Source: an uncultured Verrucomicrobiota bacterium
Lineage (GTDB): Bacteria > Verrucomicrobiota > Verrucomicrobiia > Limisphaerales > UBA9464
DNA length: 7,426 nucleotides
Assembly: GCA_903925515.1 (NCBI GenBank)
Contig: CAIYFP010000337.1
Span: 1-7,426 of the forward strand
Direction of reading: 5' to 3'
The position numbers and the translations under genes were made by a program. The notes under the pieces are model-generated. The model made no database searches. It saw only the letters and a list, made by a program, of their open reading frames with translations, and was not told the origin of the DNA. Below are positions 1-6,077 of this stretch, in pieces. How positions within the stretch are numbered: the stretch's first letter is position 1; the number at the start of each line of letters is the position of its first letter.

Positions 1-64
1 CCTCGGCTTGCACAAGCATCTGCTTCGCAATCACTTCCCTCCCAACTGAATCGATCCGGCTAAG
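1..64 (+). repeat. Dispersed ~162-bp repeat, copy A (3' part only)
   Basis: This is the right-hand portion of the repeat, cut by the window start. Positions 17-37 are identical over 21 bases to 186-206 in copy B, and 2-11 match the CTCGGCTTGC block at 171-180. The right terminus at 41-64 is the reverse complement, 23 of 24 bases, of the left terminus of copy C at 7307-7330, so the element has terminal inverted repeats. Copy B begins at once, head to tail, at about 66. No protein is predicted in the forward direction. The function is unknown. Confidence 0.85.
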
Positions 65-65
65 C

Positions 66-228
66 CGGACGATGCCATGGGGTCGGTCGTGCTTGCGGGG
101 GTTTTTCTCTCGCGAGAGCCTCGTCCTTCGCTCGCTACGGGCCCCGTACCGGCCCGCGCCGCGCTCACTCCTCGGCTTGCCGAAACATCTGCTTCGCAAT
201 CACTTCGCGCCCGATCGAATCGATCCGG
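66..228 (+). repeat. Dispersed ~162-bp repeat, copy B (complete)
   Basis: This is the only complete copy in the plus orientation, 163 bp long. It runs from CCGGACGATG at 66 to the terminus at 210-228 (CCCGATCGAATCGATCCGG). Internal blocks shared with other copies are GGGTCGGTCGTGCTTGC near 80-96, GTCCTTCGCTCGCTACGGGC at 123-142, CGCTCACTCCTCGGCTTGC at 162-180 and a 21-base identity with copy A at 186-206. A central hairpin (CGGGCC 138-143, GGCCCG 151-156, 7-nt loop) and a perfect palindrome CTCTCGCGAGAG at 107-118 are visible. The short ORFs overlapping it look like by-products of GC-rich repeat sequence. It could be a MITE-like element or a structured RNA or terminator element. Confidence 0.88.
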
Positions 229-471
229 CTCGGGCTTGGGAGTCCTCGGGGGGGGAAGACCGCCGCCCCGCGTGGCGAGGCGGGAGGGTCATGCATGGGC
301 CACGACGGCTTATGCCGCAAATCGCGACCGTGCGGGCCCAGACCCCCCGCCGCCTTGAATGTTGCGTGCCCGTGTAGGGCGGATGCGCCCGCGGAAGTTT
401 GCGAACGTCAACAACTGCAAGGCGGGCTGAGCCAGCAGGCCCTGCGGCAGGCAGCACCCTCGCTACGGCCG
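229..471. other. Non-coding spacer between repeat B and the minus-strand gene
   Basis: I see no convincing gene here; the short open frames are unlike any protein I recognise. An imperfect hairpin lies at 263-283: CCGCC pairs with GGCGG, then one C-A mismatch, then CGC pairs with GCG around a GTG loop. It lies about 190 bp beyond the stop of the minus-strand gene and has no T-run on either side, so it is only a weak terminator candidate. A smaller GGGCG-GATG-CGCCC hairpin occurs near 378-391. Confidence 0.4.
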
Positions 472-1995
472 TTATTGGTAGGAGGCCTCATGGCTGGAGA
501 ACTCCATGGGAGGCAGCCGGACGGGCGGGGCAGGGAGGATGAGTTCCTCGGCGCCCAGCTCGCGAAGCAGCCAGTCGCTGTCGTACACGGTGCCCTTCTC
601 GAGATGGCGGTGGTCGAGGCCGCGCACGGTGGACTTGAGCATCAGGATGAGTCGCGTGCGGAGGGCGGGGTCTAGGGCAGCCTGCCGCGGCGACTTGCCG
701 TCGAGCAGCCGGGTGGGATCTTCCGCCAGCCGCCGCAACATGGACCTGGAATCGTCGCCGTCGATCCAATGGCCCAACGCATCGAAGGCGAACACGTATC
801 CAGGCGGTCGAATCGCATCGCCCGCCGAGTCGCGAACGGAAGGAGCGACGAGGGCGGCGGCGTCGGGCGTGGCCGGCGGCTGTGGGAGCCCTTCGATTTC
901 CACGGTTTCCTCGTGGGCAAGCTCCACGCGGTCGCCCAGCGCCTGCTCAAACTGCCGGCGCGCCTCCGCGAAGATGGCCTCGGAGGCGGAATGAATCACC
1001 CACTGGCGCTCGCCCACGTAGATGCGCGCGAGGAGGCGGGCGCGGGTCGGGTTGCCGGGGCAAGGGTCGAACCAGTCGAAGAACGACCTTGCCGGGCCCT
1101 TCGGGGTCCCCGACGGGAACTTCCCGTGGCGGACCCAGCGCCGTGCATGGATGGCGGCGATGCATTCGTCGGCCGGGTCATGCAACTCGTACACCGCCCA
1201 GCAGTTCCGGAGCGGGTGGGCTTGGAAGGCATCGAATTCGCATGCCTTCCACGTCTGGAGCCATGAGCGCAGGAAGTCCATCTGGTTGGCCATCAGCCAG
1301 TCCCCGATCGTCATCCCCGAGGGTTTCCAGCCGAGGTGCCGTGCCACTTCCCGGACGGCCCAGACAGGCTCGAGCCCATGGAAATGAAGGAGGGGAAACG
1401 CCCTCCCGGCGCATCGGTGGAAGTGAGGAAGCTCGTACACACGCGCCAACGAGACGCCGTAGCGCACCGCCGTGCGCCAATGCTCCGGATCCATCAGGAT
1501 GAACGGCCCTTGGTCGGGCCGAAGCAGGTCCACCACCTCGACGCAGTCCTGGTCCATCACGCGGCGGGTCTCCATGACCGCCATCCGCATCCGCGCGATG
1601 AACCGGAACAAGGCTTTCTCGTCGTTCGTCTCCAGCCCGGGCAACCCCGCCTCAATCCAACGGGCCGCACGGGTCTTTCCTTCCGCGTCTCGCTCCACGT
1701 GCAGGGCCTGCTGCATGAGATAGGCGGCATGCCCGCCCGGGTTGGCCACTTGCTCGCCCGGCCAGTGCAGGTGGATGCGGACGATCGTGTCCGGCAAATC
1801 GAGCCCGACAGGGATCGACGTCGCGTTGACCCTGCGCTCGAGGGCGTGGAGATGCTCGCGGTTGGCCACCGTGAACGGGTTGAACGGGCAGTCGGCCGTG
1901 CAGGCGATGCTCGCGTTGCGGCGCTCGCCGCATTCCTGGGGTTCCATGTCGGTGCCCAGCGCAGGGCATGACCGGTGCTTGGATTGGCTTTGCAT
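472..1995 (-). CDS. Uncharacterised protein with N-terminal Cys cluster and C-terminal LDGKSPRQA segment
   Basis: This gene encodes 507 residues of unknown function. Near the N-terminus, C10, C22, C32 and C36 form a cluster (CPALG...QECGERR...ACTADCPFNPF) that looks like a zinc-binding site. The next ~390 residues appear soluble, with many aromatic residues (for example FFDWFDPCPGNPTRARLL, and GERQWVIHS just after), no signal peptide and no membrane segment. Near residue 430 comes LLDGKSPRQAALDPALR followed by a helical stretch; this LDGKTPREAA-type segment also occurs in SEC-C-type and related bacterial proteins. I chose the ATG at 1995 because it places the Cys cluster directly after the start. 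The longer frame, up to 2244, overlaps cutC and its extra residues are low-complexity Arg/Pro. An ATG at 2091 is possible. No clear Shine-Dalgarno precedes either. I recall similar Cys-rich proteins in Verrucomicrobiota but cannot name the family. The gene is divergent from cutC and apparently transcribed alone. Confidence 0.8.
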   Translation of the reverse strand: MQSQSKHRSCPALGTDMEPQECGERRNASIACTADCPFNPFTVANREHLHALERRVNATSIPVGLDLPDTIVRIHLHWPGEQVANPGGHAAYLMQQALHVERDAEGKTRAARWIEAGLPGLETNDEKALFRFIARMRMAVMETRRVMDQDCVEVVDLLRPDQGPFILMDPEHWRTAVRYGVSLARVYELPHFHRCAGRAFPLLHFHGLEPVWAVREVARHLGWKPSGMTIGDWLMANQMDFLRSWLQTWKACEFDAFQAHPLRNCWAVYELHDPADECIAAIHARRWVRHGKFPSGTPKGPARSFFDWFDPCPGNPTRARLLARIYVGERQWVIHSASEAIFAEARRQFEQALGDRVELAHEETVEIEGLPQPPATPDAAALVAPSVRDSAGDAIRPPGYVFAFDALGHWIDGDDSRSMLRRLAEDPTRLLDGKSPRQAALDPALRTRLILMLKSTVRGLDHRHLEKGTVYDSDWLLRELGAEELILPAPPVRLPPMEFSSHEASYQ

Positions 1996-2120
1996 GCGAC
2001 CGACACGATGGGCCACGGAAGCGCCATGGCCAGAGCCCGACCCGGATTTTCCGGCCCTGCGCGACACCAGAGGGCATGCGCGGTGTTCCATCCGGGCACG
2101 CGACAGGATAAGCTGAGCCC
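1996..2120. promoter_or_regulatory. Divergent intergenic region, presumed promoters for the minus-strand gene and the cutC operon
   Basis: These 125 bp separate two divergently transcribed units, so promoters for both should lie here if the start at 1995 is right. Just upstream of cutC, TTCCAT (about 2086-2091) and GATAAG (about 2107-2112) are spaced like weak -35 and -10 boxes. That would put transcription start almost at the cutC ATG and leave little or no leader. This fits the absence of a Shine-Dalgarno before cutC, but the match to consensus is poor. I see no operator palindrome. Confidence 0.35.
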
Positions 2121-2873
2121 ATGTCAGCGGGTGTTTTGATCGAGGTGCTTGTGGATTCCGTCGCGTCGGCAAGGGCTGCGCGGGCGGGCGGGGCGGACCG
2201 GCTCGAGGTATGCCAGAACCTCTTCGAGGGCGGCACCACCCCAAGCATTGGGCTCCTCAAGGCCATGCGCGCCGCCGTGGACCTGCCGATGAACGTCATG
2301 ATCCGCCCACGCGGCGGCGACTTCTGCCATTCGGACGACGAACTCGACGTGATGCGGCACGACGTCGTGGCGGCCAAGGAGGCCGGCGCGAACGGGATCG
2401 TGCTTGGGTTGCTTCGGCCGGACGGAACGGTGGACGAGGAAAGGACGGCCCGGCTGGTCGCCCTTGCCCGGCCGTTGCCGGTCACGTTTCACCGGGCCAT
2501 CGACATGACCCGCGACCTCGGCGAGGCGCTGGAGGCACTGGTGCGGCTGGGCGTGGACCGGGTGCTGACGTCGGGGGGCGAGGCGACGGTCTGGGAGGGG
2601 GTGGATGCGATCGCGGATCTCATGGGGCGGGCGGCGGGCCGCATCGTCGTGATGCCCGGAGGGGGCATCCGGGAGCACAACGTGCAGAAGGTGCTCGCCC
2701 GGACCGGCGCGCGGGAGATCCACGTGAGCGGGAGCCGCGCGGTGGAAAGCCGGATGGAACACCGAAACACGCGGGTGTTCATGGGCAAGGAGCTGCGAGC
2801 GCCGGAGTTCCTGGTGAGCGAGGTCGATCCGGGGCGCGTGGCGCGGTATCGCTCGCTCGCCGGCGGGGCCTGA
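2121..2873 (+). CDS. cutC: CutC family protein (TIM-barrel, putative copper homeostasis)
   Basis: The 250-residue product has the usual CutC length. Family blocks appear in order: IEVLVDS (first strand), GGADRLEVCQNLFEGGTTPS (23-42), MIRPRGGDFCHSDDE (60-74), GIVLGLLRPDGTVD (92-105), VTFHRAIDM (121-129), RVLTSGG (147-153), VVMPGGGIREHN (176-187) and EIHVSG (199-204). These form a (beta/alpha)8 barrel, probably cytoplasmic. CutC was named for copper tolerance in E. coli, but that phenotype was later traced to the MicL small RNA arising from the 3' part of cutC, so the true reaction of the protein is unsettled. No Shine-Dalgarno precedes the ATG. The stop lies 9 bp before the DUF5989 gene, so cutC probably heads a four-gene operon with the carbamoyltransferase cassette. 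The sequence is intact, with all main blocks present. Confidence 0.95.
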   Translation: MSAGVLIEVLVDSVASARAARAGGADRLEVCQNLFEGGTTPSIGLLKAMRAAVDLPMNVMIRPRGGDFCHSDDELDVMRHDVVAAKEAGANGIVLGLLRPDGTVDEERTARLVALARPLPVTFHRAIDMTRDLGEALEALVRLGVDRVLTSGGEATVWEGVDAIADLMGRAAGRIVVMPGGGIREHNVQKVLARTGAREIHVSGSRAVESRMEHRNTRVFMGKELRAPEFLVSEVDPGRVARYRSLAGGA

Positions 2874-2881
2874 GAGGAAGG
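2872..2881 (+). promoter_or_regulatory. Shine-Dalgarno sequence for the DUF5989-like gene
   Basis: GAGAGGAAGG overlaps the cutC stop codon and ends one base before the ATG at 2883; its GAGG core (2874-2877) sits 5 bases upstream of the ATG. It is the clearest ribosome-binding site in the window. It supports the 52-residue frame being translated, and coupled to cutC. Confidence 0.7.
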
Positions 2882-2882
2882 C

Positions 2883-3041
2883 ATGGCCATGTGGCAGGCG
2901 TTCAAGGAGTTCATGGTCTTCCTCCGCCGGGAGAAGAAGTGGTGGCTGCTCCCGGTCGTGGCGGTGCTGTTGCTGCTGGGCGCGATCATCGTCTTCAGCT
3001 CCAGCTCGGCCCTTGCGCCGTTCATGTACCCGTTCATGTAG
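2883..3041 (+). CDS. DUF5989 family (SxtK-like) small membrane protein
   Basis: This 52-residue protein has an amphipathic basic N-terminus (FKEFMVFLRREKKWW, residues 7-21), one membrane helix (about 22-38, LLPVVAVLLLLGAIIVF) and a short tail SSSSALAPFMYPFM. This is the usual form of DUF5989, the family that includes SxtK of the saxitoxin cluster. The positive-inside rule puts the basic N-terminus in the cytoplasm. The start is supported by GAGAGGAAGG just upstream. It lies 9 bp after cutC and 24 bp before the carbamoyltransferase, and is followed by an SxtJ-like gene, the known cassette partners. No biochemical role is established for the family; a membrane anchor or accessory for the carbamoyltransferase is an inference. 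Genes this short are often missed by automatic annotation. Confidence 0.88.
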   Translation: MAMWQAFKEFMVFLRREKKWWLLPVVAVLLLLGAIIVFSSSSALAPFMYPFM

Positions 3042-3065
3042 CGGCGCAACCCGCCCGGCCGCCCC

Positions 3066-4901
3066 ATGCAATCCATCCTCGGCATCTCGGCCTACTATCA
3101 CGACTCGGCAGCGGCCATCGTCGTGGACGGCAAGGTCGTGGCGGCGGCGCAGGAGGAACGGTTCACGCGGAGGAAGAACGAGGACTCGTTTCCCTTGAAT
3201 GCAGCGCGGTTCTGCCTTGCTCGCGCGGGGCTGGAAGCACGTTGGCCCGACGCGGTGGTCTTTTATGACAAGCCCATCCCGAAGTTCGCGCGCTTCCTCG
3301 AGACGGTGCTGGGGCTCGTCCCTTGTGGGCTCGGGACGTTCGTGCGGTTCGCGCCGGGCTGGTTGTCCGAGAAGCTGGACCAACGCGCCTCGGTCCGGCT
3401 GGAGCTGGGAGGCTTGCCGGAGTCCGTGCCCGTCTTGTTCACGGAGCATCATCAGGCCCACGCGGCCTCGGCCTTCTATCCATCGCCCTTTGACTCCGCC
3501 GCCGTGCTCGCCGTCGATGGCGTGGGCGAGTACGCGACCACGACGCTGTGGCATGGCTCGGGCGCGGGCCTGCGGGCGGTGGAGGAGCTTCGGTTCCCGC
3601 ATTCGCTGGGGTTGTTGTACTCGGCGTTCACGGCCCATTGCGGGTTCCGGGTGAACTCGGGCGAGTACAAGCTCATGGGCCTTGCACCCTACGGGAGGCC
3701 GACGTTCGAGCAGGTGATCCGTGACCGCCTCATCGACCTGCGCGCCGACGGGTCGTTCCGGCTGAACCTTGAGTTCTTCGACTTCCTTCGGGGTAAACGG
3801 CTGACGAACGAGCGTTTCGACGCGCTGCTTGGCGGGCCGCCGCGGCATCCCGACGATCGCATCACGGCCCGCCATGCCGACCTTGCGCGATCGATCCAGG
3901 TGGTCACCGAGGACGTCATGCTGCGCCTCGCGCGAAGGGCGCACGAACAAACCGGCGAACGCCACCTTGCGCTCGCGGGCGGCGTGACGCTGAACTGCGT
4001 GGCCAACGGGCGCATCCTGCGCGAGGGACCGTTCGAGAAGGTGTGGGTGCAACCGGCTGCGGGCGACGCCGGCGGGGCGCTCGGCGCCGCCCTCGCCGCA
4101 TGGCATCTCCACGCCCAAAACCCAAGGCCCTCGCCCGGCGGGCGCGACGCCATGCTCGGCGCCTGCCTCGGCCCGGAGCACGACGACGCGGAAATCGCCG
4201 CCGTCCTCGACCGCATGGGCGCGGTTCATGATCGGATGGCGGACGAGGAGTTGTTCCACCGCACGGCGGCATGGCTGGACGCGGGCGAGGTGGTGGGCTG
4301 GTTTCATGGGCGCATGGAGTTTGGGCCGCGTGCGTTGGGCAACCGGTCGATCCTCGGCGACCCGCGCTCGGCGGACATGCAGGCGCGCATGAACCTCCGC
4401 GTGAAGTTTCGCGAGTCATTTCGCCCGTTCGCCCCCGCCGTGCTGGCGGAGCATGCGGCGGCGTGGTTCGAGTTGCAGGGCGAATCGCCCTACATGCTGC
4501 TGGTGGCGCCCGTGCGCGAGGCATGGCGTCGGGCCGACGCCTCGGGCTTGGCCCCGGGCGCGGTGGGCGGGGAGGACTTGTCGGAACGCGTTCGCCGGGT
4601 TCGCTCGACGTTGCCGGCCATCACGCACGTGGATTGGTCGGCCCGCATCCAGACGGTGGACCGGGAAACCAACCCACGCTTCCGCCGTTTGCTGGAGGCA
4701 TGGCACGCGCGCACGGGCTGTCCGGCGCTGGTGAACACGTCGTTCAACGTGCGGGGCGAACCCGTGGTGTGCACCCCCGAGGACGCCTACCGATGCTTCG
4801 TCAACACGGCGATGGACCGCCTTGTGATCGGGAACCGGGTGCTGCAACGGTCACGCCAGCCCGCGCCCGTGCCCCAGGTGTTCGAGCCCGGTCGCGATTG
4901 A
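3066..4901 (+). CDS. NodU/CmcH-family O-carbamoyltransferase (SxtI-like)
   Basis: The 611-residue product has the full length and both domains of the NodU/CmcH/TobZ family, which transfers carbamoyl from carbamoyl phosphate to a hydroxyl through an adenylated intermediate. The Kae1-like N-terminal domain shows ILGISAYYHDSAAAIV (4-19), QEERFTRRKNEDSFP (29-43), the metal-binding stretch EHHQAHAASAF (127-137, H128/H129/H132), AVDGVGEY (149-156), NSGEYKLMGLAPYG (197-210) and LAGGVTLNCVANGRI (303-317). The C-terminal YrdC-like domain shows VGWFHGRMEFGPRALGNRSI (410-429) and VNTSFNVRGEPVVCTPEDAY (556-575). No key motif is missing. The product should be cytoplasmic. The substrate cannot be read from the sequence: no saxitoxin, nodulation or antibiotic genes are nearby, and a surface glycan or lipid is one possibility. 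The gene lies between DUF5989-like and SxtJ-like genes. Its Shine-Dalgarno is weak, so coupling to the upstream gene is likely. Confidence 0.96.
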   Translation: MQSILGISAYYHDSAAAIVVDGKVVAAAQEERFTRRKNEDSFPLNAARFCLARAGLEARWPDAVVFYDKPIPKFARFLETVLGLVPCGLGTFVRFAPGWLSEKLDQRASVRLELGGLPESVPVLFTEHHQAHAASAFYPSPFDSAAVLAVDGVGEYATTTLWHGSGAGLRAVEELRFPHSLGLLYSAFTAHCGFRVNSGEYKLMGLAPYGRPTFEQVIRDRLIDLRADGSFRLNLEFFDFLRGKRLTNERFDALLGGPPRHPDDRITARHADLARSIQVVTEDVMLRLARRAHEQTGERHLALAGGVTLNCVANGRILREGPFEKVWVQPAAGDAGGALGAALAAWHLHAQNPRPSPGGRDAMLGACLGPEHDDAEIAAVLDRMGAVHDRMADEELFHRTAAWLDAGEVVGWFHGRMEFGPRALGNRSILGDPRSADMQARMNLRVKFRESFRPFAPAVLAEHAAAWFELQGESPYMLLVAPVREAWRRADASGLAPGAVGGEDLSERVRRVRSTLPAITHVDWSARIQTVDRETNPRFRRLLEAWHARTGCPALVNTSFNVRGEPVVCTPEDAYRCFVNTAMDRLVIGNRVLQRSRQPAPVPQVFEPGRD

Positions 4902-4917
4902 ACCCAGGACCCAACCC

Positions 4918-5325
4918 ATGAGGACGCGACTTCGATTCAGCGAGAACGTCCGGGACTGGCGCAATCTCACGATGTCGTCGGTGGCGGCTTTGACGTTGCT
5001 TTTCGTGCTGGGGGCATGGCGCGGGCATTGGCCATGGGCGATCGCGGCGGGCGCGGGCGCGGTGGCGTTCATCATGGCTGGCCTCGCATGGGCGCGCCCC
5101 AGGTGGTTCCGGCGCTGGTACCGGGGCGTTCGCTGGACCGGCCATCAGGTCGGGCGCGTCACCGGGGTGGTGTTGCTCACGGTCGTGTTCGTGCTGGTGA
5201 TGTGGCCGTTGGGTTGGTGCCTTCGCTGGGCGGGCCGACGCCCGCTACACGACCGGATCGACCCGCGCCTCGCCTCCTATTGGAGCCCGGCTCGCCAACC
5301 GGGGCGGATGGAACGGATGTTTTGA
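4918..5325 (+). CDS. SxtJ family membrane protein
   Basis: This is a 135-residue membrane protein. Residues about 19-34 and 38-58 form two closely spaced hydrophobic helices. A basic, aromatic loop follows (ARPRWFRRWYRGVRWTGHQV, 59-78), then a third helix at about 80-100 (VTGVVLLTVVFVLVMWPLGW). The tail carries SYW (120-122) and ends MERMF, both typical of the SxtJ family named in the saxitoxin cluster. It begins 16 bp after the carbamoyltransferase stop, with AGGA at 4906-4909 as a modest ribosome-binding site. Function is unknown; the family recurs beside NodU-type carbamoyltransferases and DUF5989, so a role in placing carbamoylation at the membrane is plausible but unproven. It is the last gene of the operon, followed by GC-rich hairpins. 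Confidence 0.88.
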   Translation: MRTRLRFSENVRDWRNLTMSSVAALTLLFVLGAWRGHWPWAIAAGAGAVAFIMAGLAWARPRWFRRWYRGVRWTGHQVGRVTGVVLLTVVFVLVMWPLGWCLRWAGRRPLHDRIDPRLASYWSPARQPGRMERMF

Positions 5326-5340
5326 GCGTGGCCTTGGACC

Positions 5341-5358
5341 GCGCCCGTCCCCGGGCGC
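5341..5358 (+). terminator. GC-rich hairpin after the SxtJ-like gene
   Basis: GCGCCCG (5341-5347) and CGGGCGC (5352-5358) form a perfect 7-bp stem with a four-base loop, 15 bp after the stop codon. No T-run follows, so it is not a classical intrinsic terminator. It may stall polymerase or protect the mRNA 3' end. Confidence 0.45.
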
Positions 5359-5416
5359 CGACCCATGGGATCTCGGTCGGGATGGCTGCGCTCCCGGGCG
5401 TTCATGCGGCATCCGC

Positions 5417-5436
5417 GCGGGGGGCACGCCCCCTGC
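5417..5436 (+). terminator. Second GC-rich hairpin after the carbamoyltransferase operon
   Basis: GCGGGGGG-CACG-CCCCCTGC is one contiguous stem: GGGGG pairs with CCCCC, extended by one G-T pair and two Watson-Crick pairs, around a CACG loop. Again no T-run follows directly. Together with the hairpin 60 bp upstream it is a plausible end for the operon transcript. Confidence 0.35.
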
Positions 5437-5766
5437 AAGTCAGGAATCGGCATGGAAAGCCATGATGGCGATCCTCGTTTTTGACCCGCCGGCATCTCGC
5501 CGCTGCCGAGGACATGACGCATAAAACTCGGCTGCTGTCGGCATCGCTCCCACAACATGGGGCAGCGTGCGTTGTCACCCTCACTCCGTTGCTGGTTCCC
5601 GAGACCTCGGCGTTCGCATCAGGCAGCCGGTGGCTGACGCACTCATGCCACCGGTGCCAATCCCGCTTCATCGCCACCCTCCGGAGGGGCGACAACCGGG
5701 TCCGCTGCCGCCGCTGGCGTCCATGGCACCGGCGCCGCCCGGTATCGTGCCATGGCCCAGCCTTCG
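5437..5766. other. Non-coding spacer before repeat D
   Basis: I find no supportable gene here on either strand. Open frames exist because stops are rare at this base composition, but their translations are rich in Arg, His and Cys and run on into the repeat or the next gene's antisense. A small hairpin CATGG-AAAG-CCATG (5451-5464) lies 13 bp before a five-T run (5478-5482), too far for a standard terminator. Confidence 0.4.
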
Positions 5767-5928
5767 CCGGGACAATTCGGCAGGAAGGGAAATCATGGCA
5801 AAGCCCATGCCTCCGCAAGCCGAGGAGCAAGCAGGGCGCGCGCCGGTAAAAGGCCGTAACGAGCGAAGGACGAGGGAATGGTCGAAGCGGATCGAGCAAA
5901 CACAACCGACCCGATCGACTGGTCCCGG
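5767..5928 (-). repeat. Dispersed ~162-bp repeat, copy D (inverted, diverged)
   Basis: This is a full-length copy, 162 bp, in the opposite orientation to A, B and C. It begins CCGGGACAATTCGG (5767-5780) and ends GACTGGTCCCGG (up to 5928), which are inverted repeats at the termini. Shared blocks on the plus strand are GCAAGCCGAGGAG (5817-5829), GGCCGTAACGAGCGAAGGAC (5852-5871) and ACAACCGACCCGATCGACT (5902-5920). It is more diverged than A to C, and the stop codon that ends the reading frame in B and E is absent here (CAA in place of TGA). It lies 149 bp before the CHRD gene start. Confidence 0.8.
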
Positions 5929-6006
5929 CCTGGGAGAGGTCATGCCTCATCGCACCCCGGGTCCCTCGGTGGTGATCGCCTAATCGCGACGGGAAAGTTT
6001 TCGACA

Positions 6007-6035
6007 TTGACCTCCACGGGCCGACGGTGCATGAA
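6007..6035 (+). promoter_or_regulatory. Possible promoter for the CHRD gene
   Basis: TTGACC (6007-6012) is close to a consensus -35 box. At a 17-bp spacing the -10 position reads CATGAA (6030-6035), which matches TATAAT only partly. This would give a short leader before the ATG at 6078. It is a weak call, based only on box similarity and position. Confidence 0.22.
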
Positions 6036-6077
6036 CGCCCAATAGCCATGCACAAATCACTCCATGAATACCTGACC

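Noticed and set aside
1..228. CRISPR array
   Set aside because: The repeats are about 162 bp, dispersed, in both orientations and without regular spacers; no cas genes are present.
72..377. Short plus-strand frames over repeat B
   Set aside because: They are made of repeat and spacer sequence, lack a ribosome-binding site and resemble no protein.
1996..2244. N-terminal extension of the minus-strand protein to a 590-residue form
   Set aside because: The extra residues are low-complexity Arg/Pro/Ser, overlap cutC on the opposite strand, and lie before the natural-looking start ahead of the Cys cluster.
2600..2873. A MicL-like small RNA in the 3' part of cutC
   Set aside because: MicL is known from enterobacteria; I see no promoter or T-run terminator here to support one.
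2124..4307. A 727-codon open frame on the minus strand across cutC, the DUF5989-like gene and the carbamoyltransferase
   Set aside because: It is antisense to three clear genes, is rich in Arg, His and Pro, and has no recognisable domain. It is a by-product of high G+C codon use on the plus strand.
5451..5482. Intrinsic terminator CATGG-AAAG-CCATG followed by T5
   Set aside because: The stem is only 5 bp and the T-run begins 13 bp after it, too far for the standard mechanism.
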